In this document: positions 33,854-44,296 of the stretch, in pieces | How positions within the stretch are numbered: the first letter of the stretch is position 1 | Layout of the letters: each line of letters begins with the position of its first letter | Notes under the pieces: generated by a model | Told to the model about the DNA's origin: nothing | What the model saw: the letters and a program-made list of their open reading frames with translations, nothing else | The model's database searches: none | Position numbers and translations under genes: made by a program | NCBI GenBank assembly: GCA_000151295.1 | Contig: GG745379.1 | Span: forward strand, 234,133 to 297,186 | Direction: 5' to 3' | DNA from: Allomyces macrogynus ATCC 38327 | Lineage: Eukaryota > Blastocladiomycota > Blastocladiomycetes > Blastocladiales > Blastocladiaceae | DNA: 63,054 bases

Positions 33854-35410
33854 CTTTTCAAGATCAGGAGCAACATGTCACATCACGCCGTTCGTTTGCC
33901 GCGACGCGGAAGAAACGCGACGCATACAATCCATGAGCGGCGCCTTCGGCACCGAGCGCTGCGCGCCATCCTCCGCTCGCAGACCCGGCCGAGCTGCCAC
34001 GGTCCGCGTGCTGCTCCTGATGTGCGGTGGCTGTTGCCGACGATGGGACGGACCCGAGCGTGCCACGACGCGTGCGGTGTTCGGGTGACAAGGCCGACCG
34101 CGCGGTGCGGATCGAGAGGCGGATCAGGTGCTTGACGTTGGGGCTTTCGCGGCCATGGGCGGTGCCGGGGTTGTCCGTGAAGGCACTGTCAGTGCTGGAC
34201 GTGTCAGGGATTGGCACGCCGGTGGCACGCGCGGTGCTGGTGGCGGTGGCCAGCGAGTGCGACGACTGTATGACGGCGTGCGCGGGCCTTGCCGCGGCGA
34301 GAATGCTGGTGGCCATGGTCACGGCCGGGCCATGTGTCGAGGTGCAAGTCGGCCGAGCGAGATGGTGGCGGCCAAGGGGCCCTTCCAGGGCGCCGGAGCG
34401 GCGAGCTGGCGGGTGGAGATGGTGTATGCAATCGAGCCGAGCGGATTGCAGCAAGTTGGCAGCGGGCAGGTTAATTTGGTCGTGGAGGACTGCAGGTGAT
34501 CGCGATGAGCGGAGAGCGAACGACCAGCACGATGGTAAATCAAAGAACAACATGATCTAGTCTCGATGCCAGGGGTGGGAGGTGTGCTTTTCCGCTTCGT
34601 TTCCGCATGGCTTTCCGCGCTGCTTTCTGGCGCGCTCCCGTGACCGGCGGTTCCGCCAGAGCGGGGCAAGCCACCTGCGCCCGAGGCGTCGCTTTTGGCT
34701 CGTCGTTTTTTCCACCACTTTCCAGCAGTCGCCTGCGCTGCTTCCCTAACGTCACACAGCGTCTCCCGCGATATCTGCTTGTCCGACCTTGTCGGCCTTC
34801 TACGGCCACCACGCTCACCGCCGTCCCGTCGCCGCGTGCATCTCCGCTCGGGGTCCCTCATTCAACCGCTCCAGCCCCTGCCGCCGCCGCCGCTGCTGCT
34901 GTTGCTACGGCTGCCCTCCACCCGGTGCACCCGTTCGATCGCGCCTGCCCCCGCTGATTGGCCAACGTGTGCTGTGCTCGCTGCCCAAGTCGTCATCACG
35001 CAAGTCCCGTACGCCGCGTACTCGTCTGGCCCACCACGGCCCGCTCGCACCCGGCCACTTCCTGCATTCGGCGCGCAATCAGCGTGTCTACCCGGATCCG
35101 CGCCGCGCGCACCCCGTGCCCGCCCCCGCGCCAAGGAGAGAGAACCGAGGCCGTGGCCGCTCGCACCGCTGCACGTCGCGCGCACGCGGTCTAATCACTC
35201 CTCGCTTTATTACGTCGTCAACTTCGCGGTCGGTTCTCGTGCCGTGGCCCTGATCCGCGCGCCTGATCGCGCGCAACCTGCGACCCCGCACCCTCACGTC
35301 GGAGCTCTGCCGCCCGCTCGCCGCTCGCCGTACCTCGAGGCTGGCTCGTGTCGAGCGCGCTGCCCGCCGCCGTGCTCCTCCGTGCCCGCCTGACGCGTGC
35401 CTAAAGCACC
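33854..35410. other. intergenic; probable 5' exon of MFI homologue and PP2A leader
   Basis: A minus-strand frame at 34553-33864 (229 codons, Ala/Ser/Thr-rich, no recognised family) may contain the missing start of the MFI homologue. From 34600 to 35410 the sequence is C-rich with no plausible gene and is best read as promoter and 5' UTR of the PP2A subunit gene. Confidence 0.35.
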
Positions 35411-37993
35411 ATGAAAGGGTTGAAGAACCGCGTCGTAAGTCTCCAATCTATCCTTCCCTGATCCGTCGCGCTTGCCCTGTCTTTTCCCCTCCCAACTGAC
35501 CGAACGTCCACCAAACCCCGGATCGCCAAGCTGTACCGCAGCAAGAGCAACTCGTCCGCCGACTCGACCTCGTCGTCGTCCAGTTCGCCTGCGCCGTCGC
35601 CCACGAGCGCCAAGGGCGCCGGTCAGGCGCCGCAGCACTTTTCCGACGCGCAGCAGCTCGCCAAGGCCTCGGCCGCGGCCGCGAGCGCGCTCGCGCACCC
35701 GGCGCCCGCTGTTGTCAAGGGCGCCGTTGTCGCTGGTCCGCCCGCAATTGTCGCGGATAAGCGTGCGGCTGGACTGCAGCTTACGACCGACCTCGACTCG
35801 CCGGTTGGGAAGAGCAACCTCGAGGTACGCTCACCATTGCGAATTGTGCATTTTGTGCGGACGATTGCTGACATTGGAGACTGACCTAGTCGCCCACCAC
35901 CAACTCGCTCAAGACCGTGGCCCTCGGGCACGCCGGCGCGCCCGCGCACCCGGTCCCGACGCTCTACACGGCTGCCGGCACGTCCGCGTCCGGTCCCGTC
36001 CCGCAGCAGCAGAAGCTCGCGTCGCCCACGACGGGTGGTAGTGGTGGCCTGATGCCCATGGAGACGGCGCCAAAGGACGTGCCGCGCGCCGGGCCAATTT
36101 CGCGGCTCAAGGCCGGCAACGCCAACAAGGACGGGATCCCCGTGTCAAAACTGCCCAAGCGGCAGCGGTCGTCGAGGTTCCATTCGTCGGAGCATGTCGA
36201 GTTTGAAAAGTTGCCGAACTTCCGCGGTGCGTTTGGCCCTAGTGACAAATTGGGTGATGAGGAGAGAGAGGAGATGTCCACGACAGAGACCGGATCACTC
36301 ACATTTCGAACCATGAATGTAGAGGTGCTCGCGCACGAGCGCACGGGCCTGTTTGTGCGCAAGCTGCAGCAGTGCCACATCATGTTTGATTTCTCGGACG
36401 CGACGAGCGACCTCAAGGGCAAGGAAGTCAAGCGCGTGACGCTCACGGAGCTCGTCGACTACATTACGACCAATCGCGGCGTCATAACCGAGGAAGTATA
36501 CCCCGCCGTGTTCTCGATGGTTCGTGACCTAACTTTTCCGCCCACCCGATGTTCTCACTCCAAGCGCCACCCCCGCCCGCACATGGCACTCACCCACTTG
36601 CTCACGCGCCGATTTATTCAGTTTGCCTGCAACCTGTTCCGCACAATACCCCCGCAAGTGAACCCGTCGGGCGACGCGTTTGATCCGGAAGAGGACGAGC
36701 CGGTCTTGGAAGCCGCATGGCCGCACCTGCAAATCGTCTACGAGTTCTTTTTGCGGTTCATCGAGTCGCCTGACTTCAACCCAACCTTTGCCAAGCGGTA
36801 CATTGACCAGCACTTTGTCTTGCAGCTGCTCGATCTCTTCGACTCGGAGGACCCGCGCGAGCGCGATTTCTTAAAAACGACGTTGCACCGCGTCTACGGC
36901 AAGTTTTTGAATCTGCGCGCGTTTATTCGGCGGTCGATCAACCACGTGTTTTTTCATTTCGTCTACGAAAACGAAAAGCACAACGGGATCGCCGAACTGC
37001 TCGAGATTCTCGGGTCAATCATCAACGGGTTTGCCGTGCCGCTCAAGGAAGAGCACAAGGTGTTTCTGTCCAAGGTGCTGATCCCGCTGCACAAGGCCAA
37101 GTCGCTCGGGCTCTACCACCCGCAACTCGCGTATTGCGTCGTGCAGTTTCTCGAAAAGGATCCGTCACTGACCTCCGAGGTCGTGTTGGGTCTGCTGCGG
37201 TTTTGGCCCAAGATGAACTCGCCCAAGGAAGTCATGTTCCTGAACGAGATTGAGGAGATTCTCGACATTATCGACCCGGTCGAGTTTCAGAAGGTGCAGG
37301 TGCCGCTGTTCACGCATATCGCGAAATGCGTCTCGTCGCAGCACTTCCAGGTGGCCGAACGCGCGCTGTATTACTGGAACAACGAGTATATCGTGAACCT
37401 GATCTCGGAGAACGTGGCCGTCATCTTGCCGCTCATGTTCTCGTCGCTCTACCGCAACTCCAAGTCGCACTGGAACCGGTACGTTTTGGCGGCCTTGTCG
37501 GTCGGGGGAGGCGGTTGCGCGTTTTCGGCTCGCGTTGACTTACGTTCTCGCTCTTGCGTGCGGCGTCGCGGCGGTCGGATAGGACCATCCACGGGCTCGT
37601 CTACAACGCACTCAAGTTATTCATGGAAATCAGTCCCAAACTGTTTGACGAGTGCACGAACAAGTACAAGCAGCAGCGCCAGCTGTACGTTGCCCTTCTT
37701 TCTCTCTCCTCTGCGGCGCCGTCGTGCCTGAGCAATCGCTCACTCTCCTCTCCTCCGACGTTAGCGAGCGCAAGAAGCAAAAGGAGCGTGAAGAAGCGTG
37801 GGTCAAGATCGAGTACATGGCGCAAGCCAATGCCGTCAAGGTGCCGGAGGCCAACCCGCATTTCGCCAAGCACCTCGGCGACCTCGACGCGTCGCCGACC
37901 ACGCCCATGTGTACGTTTTACCTCTCCTCTCACTCACGTTCTTTCGCAACCGCCTTCCTTTCATTCCTTCCGGCTCACCGTCTTGTTTCTGAA
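35411..37993 (+). CDS. PP2A regulatory subunit B56 (B'), 3' end lost in gap
   Basis: B56 subunits steer PP2A to substrates carrying LxxIxE motifs; the yeast counterpart is Rts1. Exons: 35411-35434 (MKGLKNRV), 35531-35824, 35890-36226, 36323-36519, 36622-37478, 37583-37684 and 37765-37910; all phases agree. The N-terminal 200 residues are Ser/Ala/Pro-rich. The HEAT-like core runs from [20 protein letters not shown] through [120 protein letters not shown] and [21 protein letters not shown] new donor follows at 37911, and the assembly gap begins at 37994, so the stop codon is not visible. The N-terminal splice (24-nt first exon) is the least certain part. Confidence 0.93.
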
Positions 37994-38269
37994 NNNNNNN
38001 NNNNNNNNNNNNNNNNNNNNNNNNNNNNNNNNNNNNNNNNNNNNNNNNNNNNNNNNNNNNNNNNNNNNNNNNNNNNNNNNNNNNNNNNNNNNNNNNNNNN
38101 NNNNNNNNNNNNNNNNNNNNNNNNNNNNNNNNNNNNNNNNNNNNNNNNNNNNNNNNNNNNNNNNNNNNNNNNNNNNNNNNNNNNNNNNNNNNNNNNNNNN
38201 NNNNNNNNNNNNNNNNNNNNNNNNNNNNNNNNNNNNNNNNNNNNNNNNNNNNNNNNNNNNNNNNNNNNN
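37994..38269. other. assembly gap (276 N)
   Basis: A run of unknown bases. It falls in the terminal intron or last exon of the PP2A B56 gene. Confidence 1.
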
Positions 38270-39820
38270 GGCAACTGAGGATTTTTTTTTTCCTTTCTCT
38301 CGTTTCGTCGGACTTGGCGGGTAGGGGTTGGCGTGGAGCGAGGCGGCAAATGGCTGGTTCGCGTCGGCCGGCCGGCCGGCGGCTGGCCGCGGCGGGTCGC
38401 CCCCCGCGCGTGGTTGTGGTTCGTTTGGTGGTTGGTTGGTTTGCGGTTTCGGTTTCGGTTTGTGGTTTGTGGTTTCGGTTTCGGTTGGCGGATTCGTTGG
38501 TGGCGTTGCGGTGCAATTCAGCGCTCGGACATACATTTGGCTATGGTTTCGGTTCCGTTCGCGTTGGAAGAATGAACGCGGCAATGTGACGTACGTGTTT
38601 GGTCGTTGATGGGTCGTTGGTCGATGGTCGTTGGTCTTTCGTCGGACCCCATGGCCGTCACCCATTCTGGCCGGCTGTGATTGAGACTTGTGTGGGTAGA
38701 GAAGAAGCGAGATCAGGGGCAGGAAGACATCTAGGGCAATTTAATCACTAAGAGGGCCGCTTTGGAGTGCAGGGTGGAGTTGCCAAGAAACGCGGACGCC
38801 GAGCACTGTTCGGAGAAGCCAACCAAGACAGTGAGCAGCCTCACGCCAGCAGATTTGTTCCGATCGCATCGGTGTCGAGGCCGTGAAACTGCGCCGGTGC
38901 GGTGGATTCGCCGGTCAGTGGAGTCAAAAGGGAAGCCGACAGATATCGGAGGATACCCAGTCGTCACGACTAGCGATGCGACCACATTTGTGACCGCGCC
39001 TGAAGGCTTCGAAGGACGGCCACAACCTGATAGCGTGCGTCACAAGTTGAGGCATCGGCAAAGTACCGCCCTCCCTGTGATCACTGCAATCTCCCAATCT
39101 CGCAGGAATGACAGCCGCCAGAAAAATTATTGCATCATGACCGTTGGCGGTTAAAAGTGCATGAGTGAATGAATGAAGTTTCTGTCACGCTGGAAAACAC
39201 ATCCGCGGCAGGACTAGGACGGACCAGGACAGCTATGTTAGCAGGATGTGCAATTTGAATAGGGGGCTTCAAATTTCCAGGAGGTGAGTGCAGGCGTGTG
39301 CTTTGTTCCGGACTTGGAACGCCATCTGACACTGCATTTGAAAAAAAAACCTTGCCGGTGCACTTGCAGATGGCGTTCCAGGTGTTCCTGGTGCGAGCGA
39401 CCGTCTGGGGAATATATAAAGGTCGTTAGTTTGAGCCATCTGGATGTCCCCTCCTGGAAATTTGACACCCCCTAATGATGGCCTTCGCACCTCGGTCATG
39501 ATTTCGCGCGCACCAGCCTCTGACATGACGGGCTATTGGCGACAAGCGATAGCCTCTCCTTCCCGCATTCGGTAGCGCCTCCGTTGAACATCCTCCTAGA
39601 CAGGGGGAGAGCGTCCAAGGGCCCGGTTCTTCGATCAATGGTTTCTCGCTGTGTCCAGCACCGTTACAAACAACGAGCTGACTGATGTGCTGGAGGTTGA
39701 AGTGCCTCTTGCAGCGAAGCATGTGACAACACCAACAAGACTTGGCAGCACCAGCGTGACCCTGTCAACATTGATCCTCTGAGCCAATTCGACTTCTTTA
39801 CACCGAGAGCGCCGACGACA
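38270..39820. other. gene-poor stretch with G/T-rich microsatellite and MITE-like element
   Basis: No gene supported. 38400-38490 is a degenerate GGTTTCGGTTTCGGTTTGTG-type simple repeat. The foldback element at 39260-39474 is listed separately. The rest (38.7-39.2 kb and 39.5-39.8 kb) shows no coding signal; the last part is the promoter of the PPR gene. Confidence 0.4.
39260..39474. mobile_element. MITE-like foldback element, about 215 bp
   Basis: The ends are imperfect inverted repeats: TAGGGGGCTTCAAATTTCCA plus GGAGG (39260-39284) against CCTCCTGGAAATTTGACACC plus CCCTA (39450-39474). Inside is a second, perfect 14-bp inverted pair, TGGAACGCCATCTG (39315-39328) and CAGATGGCGTTCCA (39367-39380). 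No coding capacity. Nested inverted repeats with a short AT-containing core are typical of miniature inverted-repeat elements; no clear target-site duplication was seen. Confidence 0.6.
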
Positions 39821-42214
39821 ATGTGCAATCAGCTCATTCGACTTGCACGAACAAGTGCGCACGCCGTCCTGGCCATGCCGCTTCGACGACTTCATGCCTC
39901 GCACAGGCTGCTCACAACGTCTGCGTCTCGTCTTGCGGCCGCTGCAACTGAGCGCCGCGTGCCCCGACCGGTCGATTCCCGTCGCCGCTCCTCTGTTGCC
40001 TCGAATTTGCATGCAAAAGTATCCAACGTGCCGCCAAGACTTGCTTCGACACCTGCGGCGCATGCTCACCTCGACCCGAACATGATTTGGTCGCCGCTCG
40101 TCACGGCGTTGCGCGAAAAGAACCCGGCCCGTGCACTGTCTGCGGTGGAAAAGATTCCGTTTGACGAGCTGGCCCTCTCTCGCCCGCCGCGTAGGGCTCG
40201 ACTTGGCCGGTCTAGCGCGATCACGAATCATGACGAGGGCCTGGACGAAGTTGCTCGACTCTTGGATGATGTCCCGTCCGTCAAGAAAGACTCACGACAG
40301 GCGTGGAACGCGATGCTTGTTGCCCTCCTCAATGGTCTTTTGCGCACCAGAGGCAAATCCGACTCTCTCCCTCATGCCAGCAAGCCATGGATTTTGGTTG
40401 GACGGCTTGCGTGGGCGGTGGCCGCACGAAAAGCAACAGTTGCGCTTGATCCGCTCCAGCAACTTGTTGACATGATTGTGCCTGTGACCCCCAAGGTGCC
40501 AAACCAAACTCTTGAGAGTCTTCTCATGGCTCATGCAAAAGCTGGTGGCATGGAGCGTCTGCAGGAGACGGAGCGAATGTATCGTGAGTTCGTGGCAACG
40601 AACCGGGTCACATTGAAGATGTCGGGCATCGTTGCGAATCTCTTGGCCGATGCTGCTGCTCACCCGGACGCACCCACGGATGGTCGGTGGGGTAAGGATC
40701 GTGTCGCAGCCGTTCGTGCGATCATGGACGACGCTGTTCGGTTGGGTTTCATTCCGTCGCCATTTGCCAACGACTTTCTGAATGGCTCATTGATTCGCGC
40801 AGCCACATGGCAAAATGGTCCACTCGCTGCGGCACAGGTGACAATGGTCATGGCAGATGAAGGTGCCAGCCTTAGTGGGAAGACCTTGTCAAGTCTTGTG
40901 ATGAAGCTAGTCGAGATCCAGTGCTTTGACCAGGCCAACGAACTACTTGCACTTGTTGACCCGCAATCCAACGAAAGGTTTCCGTTCAGCGTTTATGTTC
41001 ACGTTTTGTGTGCTACACGCAAGTACCAAGAGGCGATTGATCTTGTTGGCCCACGCCTTGAAAAAGTTCCACGCGCTGATCACGATTGGCAGCTTTATAC
41101 GGCCCATTTCGAGGTCCTCTACGCTCTCGGCCAGTTTCAACTCATGTTTGACTTGCACGATGACGTGATTCAGTCGGGCATGCCGCTTGGGCCTCGCTAT
41201 TATCTCAATCTCATTGTGCAGACGACACGCCTCGGCCAGCCAGCACTTGATCGCGCCCTCGCCTATGCCGAGGAAATGATTCAGCTTGGTTTTCCACTTG
41301 ATACTGCAACCGTGCTCAAGTTGCGGCGCGAAGTCGTTCTGCACAACGATAAAATAGCCAAGTCCCGCCTCGAGGCGCTGTTGGCGGCACACGGTGGTGC
41401 TGGGACGCTATCGCATGGTCAGCGTCGTTATTCTGAAAAAGTGGGTGTAGTGCTCTTTGCTTGCCGGCGCGCTGATACTCGCGACCGAGACCAGAAGCTC
41501 CTGCGTGCGCGTGCCAACCTCGAAGCGCTCACGCAAGTTGGTACATGTCCGCCCCGGCTTGCACGCCGGTGGTGGGGCCAGTTCATGGAGACATTGACGT
41601 TTGTGTATCGGGACGATCCTGCACGTCTGTTTTGTGAGCTGCGCAGTGCGCACGTCCGCTTGTTCTCTGACCCTTCCCGACGTGACTACATTGAGCGACA
41701 CGAGGCCATTTTCTATCTGACGCAAATCATGAAGCCACTAAGCTACGCACGCCGTCTCGATCTCGTTCTGGCCCTTTGGGACACGTGTATCCTTCGATTG
41801 CCATCTCGCAACGAAGCGCTCGTTCAGGACCCGGTGTGGCAAATGCGTATTCCTGGCGTGCCTACGCCAAATATGCCATTGATGTGCATTGTTCTTGACA
41901 CTGTTGGTCGATTTGGCGACTTGGCAACGCTGCTTGACGTCGAGGCGACACTTCTCAAGCGCATTGATGGCCGGACGTGGCCGGCTGACGAGAATTTGTT
42001 TACCACACTCATCGAGGCACATTTCCGGCTCAAGGATCCGAGCGGCGCACGTCGTATCCTGCTCGATGTGCTTCCCCGTTCGCACTTTGATTCCGAAGCC
42101 AAATTGCGCGACACGTTTGTGTCACAGGCCCGCCTTCATGGGTTCTCTGTGTTGCTCAAGGACCACGCCGTTCGTTCTGCAATCTATTCCGGACCGTGGC
42201 CTACACCGCGTTGA
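39821..42214 (+). CDS. mitochondrial pentatricopeptide-repeat (PPR) protein
   Basis: Intronless, 797 codons. The N-terminus is Arg/Ser/Ala-rich without acids (MPLRRLHASHRLLTTSASRL from Met19), a good mitochondrial presequence; Met1 or Met19 could be the start. The body is alpha-helical with degenerate PPR-type pairs, for example TLESLLMAHAKAGGMERLQE, TLSSLVMKLVEIQCFDQANE, YVHVLCATRKYQEAIDLVGP, HFEVLYALGQFQLMFDLHDD and YYLNLIVQTTRLGQPALDRA with ALAYAEEMIQLGFPLDTATV. Organellar PPR proteins bind RNA to control processing, stability or translation; the target cannot be read from the degenerate repeats. Codon usage matches neighbours and there is no frame break. Confidence 0.75.
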   Translation: MCNQLIRLARTSAHAVLAMPLRRLHASHRLLTTSASRLAAAATERRVPRPVDSRRRSSVASNLHAKVSNVPPRLASTPAAHAHLDPNMIWSPLVTALREKNPARALSAVEKIPFDELALSRPPRRARLGRSSAITNHDEGLDEVARLLDDVPSVKKDSRQAWNAMLVALLNGLLRTRGKSDSLPHASKPWILVGRLAWAVAARKATVALDPLQQLVDMIVPVTPKVPNQTLESLLMAHAKAGGMERLQETERMYREFVATNRVTLKMSGIVANLLADAAAHPDAPTDGRWGKDRVAAVRAIMDDAVRLGFIPSPFANDFLNGSLIRAATWQNGPLAAAQVTMVMADEGASLSGKTLSSLVMKLVEIQCFDQANELLALVDPQSNERFPFSVYVHVLCATRKYQEAIDLVGPRLEKVPRADHDWQLYTAHFEVLYALGQFQLMFDLHDDVIQSGMPLGPRYYLNLIVQTTRLGQPALDRALAYAEEMIQLGFPLDTATVLKLRREVVLHNDKIAKSRLEALLAAHGGAGTLSHGQRRYSEKVGVVLFACRRADTRDRDQKLLRARANLEALTQVGTCPPRLARRWWGQFMETLTFVYRDDPARLFCELRSAHVRLFSDPSRRDYIERHEAIFYLTQIMKPLSYARRLDLVLALWDTCILRLPSRNEALVQDPVWQMRIPGVPTPNMPLMCIVLDTVGRFGDLATLLDVEATLLKRIDGRTWPADENLFTTLIEAHFRLKDPSGARRILLDVLPRSHFDSEAKLRDTFVSQARLHGFSVLLKDHAVRSAIYSGPWPTPR

Positions 42215-42832
42215 TGTCGCAGGAGCGCGGTTCATGCCATTCTCTTGTTTGTCATTTGCCGTTTGTCGTTTCGCTCTTCATGATGCGCCTAGCAATGCCA
42301 ATGAAGGTTCCACCGCAACAACTTTTCCCATCAGCAATCTTTGATAGCCAGGGTGCTGTGTATATCCGCCTGCGGAAATCCTTGCGGCCCATCCGCCCTC
42401 ATCTTTGAGGCATCCCATTTGAACTTCACGGTCAGCCTGTGGGCAAAATGAGCAACAACCATGACGATAGATGGTGCTTTGGCCTTCTTCACCTGGTGCC
42501 CTTCCGGAAGCATGCGGAAAGGAGGAATCAGAGAGACAGGAACACTGTTTTGCTGACACAAAACAACTCGAACTGACGGAATCGCTTCTTCTGCCCAAAC
42601 GATCCTCAGGTCACAGAGGGAACTTCTGCGCCTTCTTTCCTTCTGCTCAATCGAACAGCTCGTTTCTCAGAATAGTCACATCACGTTTGTCGACAAAACG
42701 GTTGCGTGATTCCCGTTACTCACAACGAAAATTTTCAACTAGCGAAAAGAAGGATGATGCAAAAACTGTACGACAAATGAGAACCGAACGACAAGGATAC
42801 CATATCCCCTCACAGTGAGCCCCATGAACACA
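42215..42832. other. intergenic
   Basis: No coding signal supported; 3' flank of the PPR gene, somewhat AT-richer than average. Confidence 0.35.
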
Positions 42833-43343
42833 TCAGTATGCAATATTGTCCCAAAAATCGGCCGTGGGCGGCGTCCATTCGGTCCGCACCTGTTCAGGCC
42901 GGTTGACCCACTCGTCAAAGAGCTCGCGCAACGTCGGATCCGGCAGCGGCGACCCCGGCGGCTGCACCAGATTGCACCCGCGAACTTGGCCGTCCACGTC
43001 GGCGGGCGACTTGAGCAAAACCGACCACACGACGTGGCTTGCAGGCGTCACCGCGAGCCGCAACTCGCCACTGCGGACGCGAAGCTGCACCCACGGCACC
43101 TTAAAGCCTGAAGTGCAGAACCACGACCTTGAGCTCTTTGAGCGCCGGCAAGTCGAGTGTGCTACGACGTTCGTTCAAGTTGATCACATTCATGGCCAGG
43201 CGCGCAAATAGATGCAATATCATCAACGAGTCCCTCCGGCCAGTAATCGATGTCGGGCAGGAGATATGGAACGGTGTCGTGGAGAGTAATGGATGGGGGT
43301 TTGTCAGGACGATGTTACTGCATGTGTTGATGGTGGCTCGCAA
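42833..43343 (-). pseudogene. LRR gene remnant with a frameshift
   Basis: One minus-strand frame encodes NVINLNERRSTLDLPALKEL then KVVVLHFRL and a TAA; shifting by one base at that point (about 43100) continues smoothly as FKVPWVQLRVRSGELRLAV, then a Pro-rich stretch ending WTPPTADFWDNIAY at 42833. LP-x-LKEL-x-V is LRR-like. Only the C-terminal part of a gene is left. It could be a real gene with one assembly error, but no F-box or upstream exons were found. Confidence 0.45.
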
Positions 43344-44296
43344 AGTGCATCAGCAACCCATGGCTGAATGCTAGAGCAAATCTATTTGAGACTGCTGCAA
43401 ACGACCCACCCAACCGAACTTTAGGTGTGATTCCATTCGCAAGCTATAGAGCGCAACAATCGCTGGAGGTGACTCTGGTTGGGGTGGATGACGACTTGCA
43501 GTGAGCGATTGGAAGCCCAGTTATTACAATCATGAATACGACCAACCTAGTAGACTAGTAGAGTCGCTCGTGTTCCCGATTTGCAAACAAAGAGATGAAT
43601 CTGCTGCAGTTCAATATTGGTAATGATGCGCGCGGAAAGCAATTCGTCACCACTTGTTCCTTGCGTCTTGGAACCAAAATTGTTGATTCTGCAAACAACT
43701 CTGACGAAGCCATTGTTGAGCCTTGTTCGTGCGCGTCGCTGTCTTTCGCCTGAAATATCGCCTTAGCAACCTCGCATTCTTATTGTTTCATGTGTTTGCA
43801 TGGTGGTGCTGGAGACCCAGGCGTTTGTGCTGCTCACATCCACGATTGTTGCATTCTCAAAGCAGCCAACCGTTCTTCCAGCAAAATTACAGCTAGAGAC
43901 AAAGCTGGGCGCGCAGTGCCAGCCCCAAGTCGGCAATCTTTTTGAGGACCAGGCTGTGAGCGATGGTGCCGTTGGCATTGGCAACGGACTGGCGGTGGAC
44001 GCGTTTTCTGGATTCATGAGCTGGTTCATGTTTGCACGTGTGTTGTAGGAACAGTAACGAATTGCAACGGCCGGGTGAGAGGTGAAGAACTGGCGAGGCA
44101 TCAAGTTTTGAAGCAAGGCATGCTTCGAAGTATCGTAAGCATCAGCGCGCGTCCGGTCTTCTGACAATAGGGCACGTGACGTGGTCAACAGGGCCGTTCG
44201 CACGGCTGCACTTCCACCACCAAATCTTTGTCCGCCGACTTTGTCCCAGCAAGCAACCCCATTCCATTCTCGCGCTCGGCGACTTGGTGCAAAAAT
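43344..44296. other. intergenic upstream of Argonaute
   Basis: No gene supported. A minus-strand frame at 44203-43763 (146 codons) and a plus-strand frame at 43800-44048 overlap; neither has a recognisable family or clear codon bias. Likely promoter and 5' UTR of the Argonaute gene, ending at ATG 44297. Confidence 0.35.

Noticed and set aside
38400..38490. Telomeric repeat array
   Set aside because: The GGTTTC-type repeat is short, degenerate and internal, next to an assembly gap; it is better called a microsatellite.
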